Shown here one piece after another: positions 24,718-33,960 of a DNA stretch of 64,000 nt. The notes under the pieces are model-generated. The model had not been told where the DNA came from, did not search any database, and saw nothing but the letters and a program-made list of their open reading frames with translations. The stretch's first letter is position 1. Each line of letters opens with the position of its first letter. The DNA is taken from assembly GCF_012276985.1 (NCBI RefSeq), contig NZ_JAAXMM010000004.1, positions 186,001 to 250,000 of the forward strand, in the 5' to 3' direction. The position numbers were made by a program, and so were the translations under genes. The stretch comes from Agrobacterium sp. a22-2 (GTDB taxonomy: Bacteria > Pseudomonadota > Alphaproteobacteria > Rhizobiales > Rhizobiaceae).

Positions 24718-27645
24718 ATGCTCGAAAAGACCTATGATTCCGCCGCCGTCGAACCGAAGATTGCCAAGGCTTGGGACGAAGCCGACGCGTTTCGCGCCGG
24801 AGCCAATGCCAAGCCGGGCGCCGACACCTTCACGATCGTCATTCCGCCGCCGAACGTGACGGGCTCGCTGCACATGGGCCATGCGTTGAACAATACGCTG
24901 CAGGATATCATGGTGCGCTTCGAGCGCATGCGCGGCAAGGATGTGCTGTGGCAGCCTGGCATGGACCATGCCGGCATCGCGACCCAGATGGTGGTCGAGC
25001 GCAAGCTGATGGAACATCAGCTGCCGGGACGTCGCGAGATGGGCCGCGAGGCCTTCATCGAGAAGGTCTGGGAGTGGAAGGACGAATCCGGCGGGTTGAT
25101 CTTCAACCAGTTGAAGCGTCTCGGCGCATCCTGCGACTGGTCGCGCGAGCGTTTCACCATGGATGAGGGCCTGTCCGAGGCTGTTCTCGAGGTTTTCGTC
25201 TCTCTCTACAAGGAAGGCCTGATCTATCGCGGCAAGCGGCTGGTCAACTGGGATCCGAAGTTCGAAACGGCGATTTCCGATCTCGAAGTCGAGAACAAGG
25301 AAGTCGAAGGCCATATGTGGCACTTCAAGTATCCGCTGGCCGGTGGAGAGACCTATACCTATATCGAGAAGGATGCCGACGGAAACGTCGTGCTGCAGGA
25401 AGAACGCAACTACATCTCGATCGCCACGACCCGCCCGGAAACCATGCTGGGCGACGGTGCCGTCGCCGTTCATCCGTCCGACGCGCGTTATGCCTCGATC
25501 GTCGGCAAGCTCTGCGAGATCCCGGTCGGGCCGAAGGAACATCGCCGTCTGATCCCGATCATCACCGACGAATATCCCGATCCGACCTTCGGCTCCGGTG
25601 CCGTCAAGATCACCGGCGCGCATGATTTCAACGACTACCAGGTCGCCCGCCGCAACAACATTCCGCTCTATCGCCTGATGGACGGCCTGGCGCAGATGCG
25701 TGCCGATGGGGAGCCCTACGGCTTCTATGCGGCGCAGGCACTGGAAATCGCCAAGTCGGGCCATGTTCCGAGCGAGGAGGAAGTCGATGGGATCAATCTC
25801 GTTCCCGACGAGTATCGTGGCCTCGACCGCTATGCGGCGCGCAAGCTGATCGTCGAGGCGATCAATGCCGAGGGCCTGGCGGTCACCGTCAAGGATGCCG
25901 AAGGCAATGACGTCCCCTATGTCGAGAACAAGAAGATCATGCAGCCGTTCGGCGACCGCTCCGGCGTCGTCATCGAGCCGATGCTGACCGACCAGTGGTT
26001 TGCCGATGCCAAGACGCTGGCCCAGCCGGCCATCGCCTCGGTCAAGGAAGGCCGCACCAATTTCGTGCCGAAGAATTGGGAAAAGACCTATTTCGACTGG
26101 ATGGAAAACATCGAGCCGTGGTGCATTTCGCGCCAGCTCTGGTGGGGTCACCAGATCCCGGCCTGGTATGGCCCGGACGGCCAAGTGTTCGTCGAGAAGA
26201 CCGAGGAAGAGGCGCTGCACGCTGCCATCCAGCATTACATCTCGCATGAAGGCCCCTGGAAGGCCTGGGTCGAGGAAAAGCTCGAGAATTTCGAACCCGG
26301 CGAGATCCTGACCCGCGACGAGGATGTTCTCGACACCTGGTTCTCGTCGGCGCTGTGGCCGTTCTCGACGCTCGGCTGGCCGGAACAGACGCCCGAGCTG
26401 GCGCGCTACTATCCGACCGATGTGCTGGTGACGGGTTTCGACATTATCTTCTTCTGGGTGGCCCGCATGATGATGATGGGCCTGCACTTCATGAAGGACG
26501 AAGACGGCAATCCCGTCGAGCCGTTCAGTACGGTCTATGTGCACGCGCTGGTCCGCGACAAGAACGGCCAGAAGATGTCGAAGTCGAAGGGCAATGTCAT
26601 CGATCCGCTCGAGCTGATCGACGAATACGGCGCCGACGCGCTGCGCTTCACGCTGGCGATCATGGCGGCGCAGGGGCGCGACGTGAAGCTCGACCCGGCC
26701 CGCATTGCCGGCTATCGTAATTTCGGCACCAAGCTGTGGAACGCGACACGCTTCGCCGAGATGAACGGCGTGAAAAGCGATCCTCATTTCCTGCCGGAAA
26801 CGACGACGTTGACTATCAACCGCTGGATCCTCACCGAGCTCGCCCGCACCGAGCGCGATGTGACCGAGGCGATCGAGAATTTCCGCTTCAACGATGCGGC
26901 GAGTTCGCTCTATCGCTTCGTCTGGAACCAGTTCTGCGACTGGTATTTGGAATTGCTCAAGCCCATTTTCATGGGTGAGGACGAGGTGGCCAAGACGGAA
27001 GCGCAGGCTTGTGCTGCCTATGTGCTGGAAGAGACCTACAAGCTGCTGCATCCCTTCATGCCCTTCATGACGGAAGAGCTGTGGGGCCATACGGCGGAGG
27101 AAGGCACCGAACGCGACCGGCTGCTGTGCCATGCCGACTGGCCGGCGCCCGACTTTGCCGACGATATCGCAGCGGCCGACATCAACTGGCTGGTCGATCT
27201 GGTGTCGGGCATCCGGTCCGTGCGCTCGGAGATGAACGTGCCGCCGGGCGCTATCGCACCGCTGGTGGTGGTGGCGGCAAACGGGGTCACCCGCGAGCGG
27301 TTGCTGCGCCACGAGGTGTCGATCAAGCGGCTGGCGCGCGTGGAGAGCATCGCACTGGGCGACGAGGCCCCGCGCGGTGCGGCACAGGTGGTGATCGGTG
27401 AAGCGACCGCCTGCCTGCCGCTCGGCAGCCTGATCGATGTGGCAGCCGAGACGGCGCGGCTTGAAAAGGCGATCGCCAAGACTGATCAGGAAATGAGCCG
27501 CATCGGCTCCAAGCTTGGCAACGAGAAGTTCGTCGCCAATGCCAATCCGGAGGTGGTGGCAGCCGAGCGCGAGCGCTTTGCCGAACTGGAGGGGCAAAGG
27601 GCCTCGCTGGTAACCGCGCTGGCGCGGGTCAGCGAAGCCGGCTGA
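24718..27645 (+). CDS. valS: Valine--tRNA ligase
   Basis: 975 aa class I synthetase. HIGH signature HMGH at residues 52-55 within PPPNVTGSLHMGHALN, the CP1 editing domain in the middle (around TTRPETMLGDGAVAVHP), KMSKS at about 619-623, the anticodon-binding domain, and a C-terminal coiled coil (LEKAIAKTDQEMSRIGSKL) that contacts the tRNA. ATG 24718 (MLEKTYDSAAVEPKI) is preferred to ATG 24703 because family members begin there. It has its own promoter and no partner genes in the transcript. Confidence 0.97.
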   Translation: MLEKTYDSAAVEPKIAKAWDEADAFRAGANAKPGADTFTIVIPPPNVTGSLHMGHALNNTLQDIMVRFERMRGKDVLWQPGMDHAGIATQMVVERKLMEHQLPGRREMGREAFIEKVWEWKDESGGLIFNQLKRLGASCDWSRERFTMDEGLSEAVLEVFVSLYKEGLIYRGKRLVNWDPKFETAISDLEVENKEVEGHMWHFKYPLAGGETYTYIEKDADGNVVLQEERNYISIATTRPETMLGDGAVAVHPSDARYASIVGKLCEIPVGPKEHRRLIPIITDEYPDPTFGSGAVKITGAHDFNDYQVARRNNIPLYRLMDGLAQMRADGEPYGFYAAQALEIAKSGHVPSEEEVDGINLVPDEYRGLDRYAARKLIVEAINAEGLAVTVKDAEGNDVPYVENKKIMQPFGDRSGVVIEPMLTDQWFADAKTLAQPAIASVKEGRTNFVPKNWEKTYFDWMENIEPWCISRQLWWGHQIPAWYGPDGQVFVEKTEEEALHAAIQHYISHEGPWKAWVEEKLENFEPGEILTRDEDVLDTWFSSALWPFSTLGWPEQTPELARYYPTDVLVTGFDIIFFWVARMMMMGLHFMKDEDGNPVEPFSTVYVHALVRDKNGQKMSKSKGNVIDPLELIDEYGADALRFTLAIMAAQGRDVKLDPARIAGYRNFGTKLWNATRFAEMNGVKSDPHFLPETTTLTINRWILTELARTERDVTEAIENFRFNDAASSLYRFVWNQFCDWYLELLKPIFMGEDEVAKTEAQACAAYVLEETYKLLHPFMPFMTEELWGHTAEEGTERDRLLCHADWPAPDFADDIAAADINWLVDLVSGIRSVRSEMNVPPGAIAPLVVVAANGVTRERLLRHEVSIKRLARVESIALGDEAPRGAAQVVIGEATACLPLGSLIDVAAETARLEKAIAKTDQEMSRIGSKLGNEKFVANANPEVVAAERERFAELEGQRASLVTALARVSEAG

Positions 27646-28137
27646 CGACTGAAAGGATGGGGTGCGCTGAAAGCGGCGCATTCCCGTCGGTCGCAAGCAA
27701 CGCGGCCGCAAAATTATTCCTCCGGATGCTGCGCTGCAATGTCGAAGCGCTCATGTCGCGCGACGCGCAGCATTCGCCGAAAAGCGAGATAAACGCTACC
27801 GTTTTTTATTTGCGTGCATGATTCGGCGGTAAATTCGGGAATTTTCGGCAAATTCGGCGCCGCATATGCCAATAACGTGAATGTGCCACACAAAGCGGGT
27901 AGTGTGTTCAATTGGCTACATCGATCCCTGGATTAGAAAATATTTTCTAAGATTTGAAAATTGAGTCGATTGTGGCGCAAATTTGATCCAAATCAGCCGT
28001 GTAAACCTGCTGGTGTCGAGCAGTTTACGTAAATCAATTGACCGAGCGGTGAGGTCAGGCCCGGTAAAGCAATGATTGTCATTCCTTTCGACATGGCTAC
28101 ACTCAAATTCCTAGACATGCCTGGAGTGGGGAGACAA
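27646..28137. other. AT-rich intergenic region upstream of the FadL-like gene
   Basis: 492 bp without a convincing gene. It is visibly AT-richer than its surroundings and contains the perfect 18-bp palindrome at 27933-27950. Weak open frames here have no ribosome sites or domain features. Confidence 0.5.
27933..27950. promoter_or_regulatory. Perfect 18-bp palindrome, candidate operator
   Basis: TTAGAAAATATTTTCTAA is identical to its reverse complement. It lies 188 bp upstream of the FadL-like start, the only gene reading away from it nearby. It resembles the iron-control ICE element in its TTAGAA/TTCTAA arms, but the arms are 6 instead of 3 bases apart, so a different dimeric regulator is more likely. 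Confidence 0.5.
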
Positions 28138-29295
28138 ATGGCAAACACGATCATTAAGACAGGCTTATTGAGCCTTCTGGGCGCTTGCGCGTTGGTGACA
28201 TCGGTTCAGGCGGGAGGATTTTCCAGAGGCGAAGCCGATACCGACATCCTCTTTGAAGAGGGCAACGTGGTCGTCCGGGGAGGGGTGACCTACGTTAATC
28301 CGGGACGGACGTTCGATACCGTCGGCGGTGCGGCTTCGTCCGACGATGCATTCTCGGACGACTATGTCATTCCGAATTTTGCGGCGAAATTTAAGCTCAC
28401 CGACAATCTGGGCTGCGCTTTGACCTACACGCAGCCTTTCGGTGCGTCGTCGACCTACGGGCCGGATGCGCAGCTTGCCGACCAGTTGGCGGGTATTCCG
28501 GACGGCAGCGTCAATTATTATACCGGCAAGGAATTCATCACGAATGAGTTCGGCGCTACCTGCGACGTGAAGTTCCAGGCCGGCCCAGGTGATTTCCACG
28601 TCTTGGGCGGTGTTTTCCTGGAGGATTTCGACTACACAGCGAGAGCCTATTACGGCACCCTTCATCTGGAAGATGACTCGGCGCTGGGTTATCGCATCGG
28701 AGCAGCCTACGACATCAAGGAATATGCTCTCCGCATCCAGTTGATGTATCGTTCTGCGGTCGATCACGAGGCGGACGGTGATTTCACACCCGGCTTCCTC
28801 GATTTCCTTCTCGGCCCAGACCCGGTTTTCGCGGATGGCTATGGAACGCTGCCGCAGTCGCTCAAACTGAGTGCTCAGACAGGCGTCGCACCGGGTTGGC
28901 TGGTTTACGGATCGGTCAAGTGGACCGATTGGAGCGTCTTGCAGGCGCTGAACTACAACATCACCGGCCTCGGCGACCAGCAGGACATCTATAATTGGAA
29001 AGACGGCTGGACCCTGCAGGCCGGTGTTGCGCATGCCTTCACGGAGAAGGTGGCTGGCACGATCAACCTGACCTGGGACAGCGGCGTTGGCAATGGTGCC
29101 GACATCATGACCGACACTTGGACGCTTGCGACCGGCGCATCGATCAAGGCGGGGCCTGGTGAGTTTCGTGTCGGCGGTGCCGTCAGCTACCTCACTGAAG
29201 GCAGCCAGAGCTATGCCGAAGGTGCGACCTTCGATGCCACTGCTGATGGCGACTGGGCCTATGCCCTGTCTGCATCCTACAAGATCGCATTCTGA
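28138..29295 (+). CDS. OmpP1/FadL-family outer-membrane porin
   Basis: 385 aa. Signal peptide MANTIIKTGLLSLLGACALV...VQA, then a beta-barrel pattern of alternating hydrophobic strands to the C-terminal SASYKIAF with a terminal aromatic residue. Segments such as NPGRTFDTVGGAA and GCALTYTQPFG match FadL-type long-chain fatty acid/hydrophobic compound channels. Start ATG 28138 is chosen because GGGGAG lies 6 nt upstream and the signal peptide begins there; the frame is open to 28072. It stands alone with a palindrome-type terminator behind. Substrate not determined. Confidence 0.85.
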   Translation: MANTIIKTGLLSLLGACALVTSVQAGGFSRGEADTDILFEEGNVVVRGGVTYVNPGRTFDTVGGAASSDDAFSDDYVIPNFAAKFKLTDNLGCALTYTQPFGASSTYGPDAQLADQLAGIPDGSVNYYTGKEFITNEFGATCDVKFQAGPGDFHVLGGVFLEDFDYTARAYYGTLHLEDDSALGYRIGAAYDIKEYALRIQLMYRSAVDHEADGDFTPGFLDFLLGPDPVFADGYGTLPQSLKLSAQTGVAPGWLVYGSVKWTDWSVLQALNYNITGLGDQQDIYNWKDGWTLQAGVAHAFTEKVAGTINLTWDSGVGNGADIMTDTWTLATGASIKAGPGEFRVGGAVSYLTEGSQSYAEGATFDATADGDWAYALSASYKIAF

Positions 29296-29340
29296 TCGCC
29301 TGCCGATCACTTGATGATCAGCGAGCCACCTTCAAGATAA

Positions 29341-29364
29341 AGGAGCCCGGCATGCCGGGCTCCT
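29341..29364 (+). terminator. Terminator-like perfect palindrome behind the FadL-like gene
   Basis: A 24-bp perfect palindrome with arms AGGAGCCCGGCA and TGCCGGGCTCCT, 45 bp behind the stop. Only a short T stretch follows, so efficiency is uncertain, but position and strength fit a terminator. Confidence 0.6.
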
Positions 29365-29799
29365 TGCTATCTGCGACGGGGCCGTCTCGTGTTTTGTGAT
29401 GAAATTGCAACACTTGCTCTATCGTCACTGGACAGTCCGGGTTCCGCCCAATTTGTCCATTTCCCGCCACAAACGAAGCGCAGCGAAGAAGCACGGAAAT
29501 GCCAAGAGACCGGGGTTTTGCAGTGCATCTGAGTAAAGCGTGGGCGTGTTCGCGGGTAATACATCCGAAAATTCAAGGAATTCCTGTCTGGGACGCGGCT
29601 TCTCGGGTCAGCGCCGGTAAGCTTGCGCAGGCCCGAGGTGGACAGTCGCAGTGTTGCCCGAAAGACCCGCTATGTTTCTGAATAAGGCGATCGAGTGCGG
29701 TGGCGCGATTTTCGGGCGTGAACGCGGTGTTCACGAGTCATCGGGTATCGCTTTTAGGACTATCGAAATGCTTGCATTTCAAACTGGGATCGCTTCGTA
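29365..29799. other. Long upstream region of exoR
   Basis: 435 bp with no convincing gene on either strand. The exoR promoter must lie here; no consensus elements stand out clearly. Its length would allow complex regulation or a long leader. Confidence 0.4.
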
Positions 29800-30627
29800 A
29801 TGTTTGCGGCAAATTGGAAGACAAACGGAAACATGGTGAAATCTGACTGGAAGCTGCCGGCCGTGCTGTTGTGCTCCGCGGTTTTGTCCGTGTTGAGCAA
29901 TACCGCCGCCCATGCATTCGACATCAATGCCGGCGTCAGCCGCGAATCCGGTCCTTTCGATCTCTTCAAGTTCGGTTTCAACGCCCACAAGAAGGGTCAG
30001 AAGGAAGAGGCTGTCGAGGCCTATCGCTATGCTGCCGAGAAGGGCCATACCGGGTCGCGCTGGGCGCTTGCCAATATGTATGCCGATGGCGATGGCGTGG
30101 TGCAGAACGACTTCGAGGCCTTCAAGATCTATTCGGAAATCGCCAGCCAGGGCGTCGAGCCGGGTTCGGAAGATACGGTCTATTTCGTCAATGCGCTGCT
30201 GTCGCTGGCCCATTATTACCATCAGGGCATTCCCGGCAGTCCGGTCGGCATCGACCTGGCCCAGGCCCGCCAGCTCTATTTCCAGGCGGCGTCGACCTTC
30301 GGTTTCGCCGAAGCGCAGTTCCAACTGGCGCGGATGATCCTGGCCGGCGAGGGCGGCAAGGCCAATGTGCAGCAGGCCAAGAAATGGCTGAATCTGGCGC
30401 GCAAGAGCGGCCATGCCGGCGCCATGGCGGTGTTCGGCAATGTGCTGTTCCAGGAGGGGCAGGCGGTTCGCGGCCTGGCTTTCATGACGGCGGCCATCGA
30501 CAAATGCAGTCCGAAGGATTGTCTGTGGATCCAGGACATGCAGGAGCGGGCGTTTTCGCTCGCCGACGAGCAGGACCGCCGCGTGGCGGTGGCGCTGGCG
30601 CCGCAGATCTTCACCGAAGTCGAATAA
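29800..30627 (+). CDS. exoR: Exopolysaccharide regulator ExoR (Sel1 repeats)
   Basis: 275 aa. N-terminal signal sequence (about 16-39, LPAVLLCSAVLSVLSNTAAHA) and Sel1/TPR-like repeats: EAVEAYRYAAEKGHTGSRWALANMYADG, LARQLYFQAASTFGFAEAQFQLA, AKKWLNLARKSGHAGAMAVFG. In Sinorhizobium and Agrobacterium, ExoR is a periplasmic repressor that holds the ExoS(ChvG)-ChvI two-component system inactive; its proteolysis at low pH or on host contact turns on succinoglycan and virulence functions and represses motility. FDINAGVSRESGPFDLFKFGF at the mature N-terminus is diagnostic. Start ATG 29800 or ATG 29833. Confidence 0.94.
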   Translation: MFAANWKTNGNMVKSDWKLPAVLLCSAVLSVLSNTAAHAFDINAGVSRESGPFDLFKFGFNAHKKGQKEEAVEAYRYAAEKGHTGSRWALANMYADGDGVVQNDFEAFKIYSEIASQGVEPGSEDTVYFVNALLSLAHYYHQGIPGSPVGIDLAQARQLYFQAASTFGFAEAQFQLARMILAGEGGKANVQQAKKWLNLARKSGHAGAMAVFGNVLFQEGQAVRGLAFMTAAIDKCSPKDCLWIQDMQERAFSLADEQDRRVAVALAPQIFTEVE

Positions 30628-30685
30628 ATCCCGGCGCCCATCGGGCCGCCGGTTTCACCATAATTGAGCGGCTTTCGCCGGGCTC

Positions 30686-31477
30686 TCAGGCCGCGAAATC
30701 GAAACGGGCCGTGACCGGAACATGGTCCGACGGCTTTTCCCAGCTACGCACATGCTTTTCGATCTGCGCTGATTGCAGCCGGTCGGCGGCCTCCGGCGAC
30801 AGCAGGAGGTGGTCGATGCGGATGCCGTTGTTCTTCTGCCAGGCGCCGGCCTGATAGTCCCAGAACGAATAAAGCGGAACCGTGTCGCAAGTGGCGCGCA
30901 CCGCGTCCGTCAGTCCCAGGCTCTCAAGGCGCTGGAAGGCCTGTCGGGTGGTCGGGAGAAAGAGCGCGTCGCCGGCCCACACCGCCGGGTCGTGGCAGTC
31001 GTGGGGCTGGGGAATGACATTGTAATCGCCCGCCAGGATGAAAGGTTCCTCCAGCGCCAGACGGTTTTCGGCAAACCGTTGCAGCCGCTCCATCCAGGCC
31101 AGCTTGTAGGGGTATTTCACCGGATCGTCCGGCGGGTTGCCGTTCGGCAGGTAGAGCGAGCAAACGCGCAACACGCCGCCTTGGACGGAGAACACACCCT
31201 CGATGAAACGGGCCTGCTCGTCGGCATCGTCCCCGGGCAGGCCGCGGTTGATTTCGTCGGGCCTGAGCTTCGACAGCAGGGCGACGCCGTTGAAGCCTTT
31301 CTGGCCATGGGTCTCGACGTGATAGCCGAGCGCCTCGATCTCGGCGCGCGGAAAGCCCTCATCGACGGATTTGATCTCCTGGAGGCAAACGATGTCGGGA
31401 GCGGAGCTTTCCAGCCATTGGCACAGATTGGCGATGCGCGCCTTGACGCCGTTGATGTTCCAGGTGGCAATCTTCAT
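30686..31477 (-). CDS. xthA: Exodeoxyribonuclease III
   Basis: 263 aa of the AP-endonuclease/exonuclease family. Conserved blocks: MKIATWNINGVKAR (metal ligand Asn), DIVCLQEIKS (catalytic Glu), SLYLPNGNP, LAGDYNVIP (catalytic Asp-Asn), RIDHLLLS and SDHVPVTA (catalytic Asp-His). It repairs abasic sites and 3'-blocked ends. It is convergent with exoR and has no visible operon partner. Confidence 0.95.
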   Translation of the reverse strand: MKIATWNINGVKARIANLCQWLESSAPDIVCLQEIKSVDEGFPRAEIEALGYHVETHGQKGFNGVALLSKLRPDEINRGLPGDDADEQARFIEGVFSVQGGVLRVCSLYLPNGNPPDDPVKYPYKLAWMERLQRFAENRLALEEPFILAGDYNVIPQPHDCHDPAVWAGDALFLPTTRQAFQRLESLGLTDAVRATCDTVPLYSFWDYQAGAWQKNNGIRIDHLLLSPEAADRLQSAQIEKHVRSWEKPSDHVPVTARFDFAA

Positions 31478-31681
31478 CGGGTCGTTCCTTTGTCCTGCCC
31501 CTTACATAAACAACCCCTCGAATTTTGCCACAGGCTTTTGCCTCAAGTGGCCGGTGTTATCCGCAGGTTTGTCCTGCGTGACTTTCTTCCACCCGCAATG
31601 CGATGCGTCGCCGAGGCTTGCAATTTCTCCTGGTCATGCCAATGCTGCAGCCGTGAATATTTTGCTCTTTGAGGAGGATTC

Positions 31682-32050
31682 ATGCGGATCATTATTTCGG
31701 TATTCTTGGCCGTTCTTATGTCTACACCCGCAATGGCAGAGATGTCGGCGAGCTTCGAATGGGGCCCAACGACCAAATGCTTCGACAGCAAGTCGCCGCC
31801 CTTCAGCGTCAAGAACGTGCCAGAAGGCACCAAACGGCTGAGCTTTTCGATGACGGATCTGAATGCGCCCGATTATCGGCACGGCGGCGGAAAAGTCGAT
31901 TATGCGGGGAAGTCCGCCATCCCTTATGGTGCGTTCCGCTACAAAGGGCCATGCCCGCCGGCGCCTCACAAATACCGGTTCACCGTCAAGGCGCTGGACG
32001 CCAAGGGCAAGGAAATCGGCAAGACGACCGCCACGCGGGTTTTCCCGTAA
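31682..32050 (+). CDS. Secreted PEBP-family (YbhB/YbcL-like) protein
   Basis: 122 aa. Signal peptide (residues 1-19, ends PAMA), then a short PEBP-type domain: PPFSVKNVPEGTKRLSFSMTDLNAPD, IPYGAFRYKGPCPPAPHKYRFTVKALD. The GPCPPAPHKYRF block is the ligand-pocket signature of phosphatidylethanolamine-binding/Raf-kinase-inhibitor-like proteins. It is shorter than usual YbhB (about 160-180 aa). AGGAGGAT directly before ATG 31682 is a near-perfect ribosome site. The function of bacterial members is not settled. Confidence 0.85.
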   Translation: MRIIISVFLAVLMSTPAMAEMSASFEWGPTTKCFDSKSPPFSVKNVPEGTKRLSFSMTDLNAPDYRHGGGKVDYAGKSAIPYGAFRYKGPCPPAPHKYRFTVKALDAKGKEIGKTTATRVFP

Positions 32051-32122
32051 GCCTGCACAAAACAATGGCCGCGAGTCCGCTTGCCCTGAGGTAGGCGGGC
32101 CATGGGGCCCTGTCGATCGACG

Positions 32123-32156
32123 GATCAGTGACGGTCGAGTACGGCGGTCACTGATC
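32123..32156. terminator. Hairpin between convergent PEBP and erpA genes
   Basis: GATCAGTGAC (32123-32132) and GTCACTGATC (32147-32156) form a perfect 10-bp stem with a 14-nt loop, located between the two converging genes. No T-run; it may act as a bidirectional terminator or an mRNA 3' stabiliser. Confidence 0.5.
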
Positions 32157-32161
32157 TGATA

Positions 32162-32494
32162 TCAAACCGAGAAGCTGGTGCCGCAGCCGCAGCTGGCCAC
32201 CGCATTGGGGTTCTTGATCTGGAAGGACTGGCCGAGCAGGTTGTCGACGAAGTCGATTTCCGAGCCTGCCATGTAGATCAGGGAAACCGGATCGATCAGA
32301 AGCTTGGCGCCATCGCGCTCGATGACCAGATCGCCGTCCTGCGGCGCGCCGTCCAGATCGAACTTGTAGGAAAAGCCCGAACAGCCGCCGCCCTCGACCG
32401 ACACGCGCAGGGCGCTTTTCTCGCTCTCAGTGGCCACGATTGCCGCGATCCGCTTGGCGGCTGCTTCCGATACCGTTACGTTTACACCAGTCAT
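32162..32494 (-). CDS. erpA: A-type iron-sulfur cluster insertion protein ErpA/IscA-like
   Basis: 110 aa. The three Fe-S-binding cysteines of the HesB/IscA family are present: Cys38 (GGGCSGF), Cys102 and Cys104 (SCGCG). It transfers assembled clusters to apo-enzymes. Start ATG 32494 is chosen because AGGAGG lies 4 nt upstream on the minus strand and family members begin shortly before the VTVSEAAAKRI segment. It is divergent from dgt, as usual in rhizobia. Confidence 0.92.
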   Translation of the reverse strand: MTGVNVTVSEAAAKRIAAIVATESEKSALRVSVEGGGCSGFSYKFDLDGAPQDGDLVIERDGAKLLIDPVSLIYMAGSEIDFVDNLLGQSFQIKNPNAVASCGCGTSFSV

Positions 32495-32679
32495 TTTGCC
32501 TCCTGTCGGGTTCAAGGCCCGCAGAAAAAGAGATGCCGCACCGCTTCGAACAAGCTCCGGTCAAGACGAACAGCCATAAAGATACTATATATATGGCAAG
32601 TGCGTCGGGGCTCGCGGCGTACCCACCATAGGTATGAATGCGCAGCGGCGCCGTCAATGGGCAGATAGCAGGACAGGCA

Positions 32680-33897
32680 ATGACGATTGATAAAAATGCA
32701 CTCGGTTTCGGTTTCGGTCAGCGGGCCATCTATGCGGCCGACCCCTGGACGACGCGCGGCCGACTGTTTCCCGAAACGTCGAGCCCGACCCGCTCCGATT
32801 TCCAGCGCGACCGCGACCGTATCGTCCACACCACGGCCTTCCGGCGGCTGAAGCACAAGACGCAGGTGTTCATCGGCCCGGATGGCGACCATTATCGCAC
32901 GCGCCTGACCCATACGATCGAGGTGGCGCAGATCGCCCGGGCGCTGGCGCGGGCCTTCAAGATCGATGAGGACCTGGCGGAAGGCGTGGCGCTGGTCCAT
33001 GATTTCGGCCACACACCCTTCGGTCATACCGGCGAGGATGCGCTGGACGAAATGCTGAAGCCCTATGGCGGGTTCGATCACAATGCCCAGTCGCTCCGGA
33101 TCGTCACCAAGCTCGAGCGGCGCTATGCCGAATTCGATGGACTCAATCTGACCTGGGAGACGCTGGAGGGTCTGGTCAAGCACAATGGGCCGCTGCTGAC
33201 GAAGAGCGGCGAGGGGGTGCGCGGTCCGGTGCCGCTGCCCATTCTCGAATATTGCGCAGGTCACGACCTGGAGCTTTCCAGCTTTGCCAGCCTCGAGGCC
33301 CAGGCGGCGGCCGTGGCCGACGACATCGCCTACAATACCCATGACATCGACGATGGCCTGCGTTCCGGTTACCTCAGCTTCGAGATGCTGGAGGATGTGC
33401 CGTTCCTGGCGGGGCTGATGGCGGAGGTGCGCGACCGTTATCCGGGGCTCGAGGATGACCGCTTCACCCATGAAATGATGCGCCGGCAGATCACCCGCAT
33501 GGTCGAGGACGTTATTTCGGTGGCGCAGGACCGGCTGAAAGCCGTCAAACCGCTCTGCGCCCAGGATATCCGCGATGCCGGACAGACGATCGTCACGTTT
33601 TCGCCTGAAATGGCCGAGACCGACCGGCAGATCAAGAAGCTGCTGTTCAGCCGTATCTATCGCCATCCCGATATCATGCGCATCCGGGCCGGTGCGGCGC
33701 AGATCGTCTGCGATCTGTTCCACGCCTATATGGCCGATCCCGAACTGATGCAGAGCCACTACTGGGTCAAGCACATCGCCGGGCTGGAGACCCCCGCCAA
33801 GGCCCGCCATGTCGGGGATTACCTGGCCGGCATGACGGACACGTATGCCGTGAATACCCACAGGCGTTTGTTTGACCAGACTCCCGATTTGCGGTAG
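32680..33897 (+). CDS. dgt: Deoxyguanosinetriphosphate triphosphohydrolase-like protein
   Basis: 405 aa HD-domain enzyme: [10 protein letters not shown] and [15 protein letters not shown] near the N-terminus, metal site [16 protein letters not shown] (about 105-120), and [13 protein letters not shown]. dNTP hydrolysis to deoxynucleoside and triphosphate; it adjusts nucleotide pools. This is the shorter class 2 form common in alphaproteobacteria. Start ATG 32680 (AGGACA upstream) rather than ATG 32638. It is followed by argS after 63 bp on the same strand. Confidence 0.92.
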   Translation: MTIDKNALGFGFGQRAIYAADPWTTRGRLFPETSSPTRSDFQRDRDRIVHTTAFRRLKHKTQVFIGPDGDHYRTRLTHTIEVAQIARALARAFKIDEDLAEGVALVHDFGHTPFGHTGEDALDEMLKPYGGFDHNAQSLRIVTKLERRYAEFDGLNLTWETLEGLVKHNGPLLTKSGEGVRGPVPLPILEYCAGHDLELSSFASLEAQAAAVADDIAYNTHDIDDGLRSGYLSFEMLEDVPFLAGLMAEVRDRYPGLEDDRFTHEMMRRQITRMVEDVISVAQDRLKAVKPLCAQDIRDAGQTIVTFSPEMAETDRQIKKLLFSRIYRHPDIMRIRAGAAQIVCDLFHAYMADPELMQSHYWVKHIAGLETPAKARHVGDYLAGMTDTYAVNTHRRLFDQTPDLR

Positions 33898-33960
33898 GCA
33901 GCGGCAACGAAGCGAGGCGTCAGACGCCGTCGCTCGGTTCAGCACGCGTGGAACAACGAT

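Noticed and set aside
23887..27711. 1274-codon open frame on the minus strand opposite popZ and valS
   Set aside because: It is antisense to two well-identified genes in matched phase, without domains or ribosome site; long antisense frames are common in high-GC DNA.
27714..27911. 65-codon minus-strand frame in the gap before the FadL-like gene
   Set aside because: TTG start without ribosome site and no motif; not better than chance.
27933..27950. Irr ICE box
   Set aside because: The TTAGAA/TTCTAA arms are present but separated by 6 bases instead of 3, so the consensus is not met.
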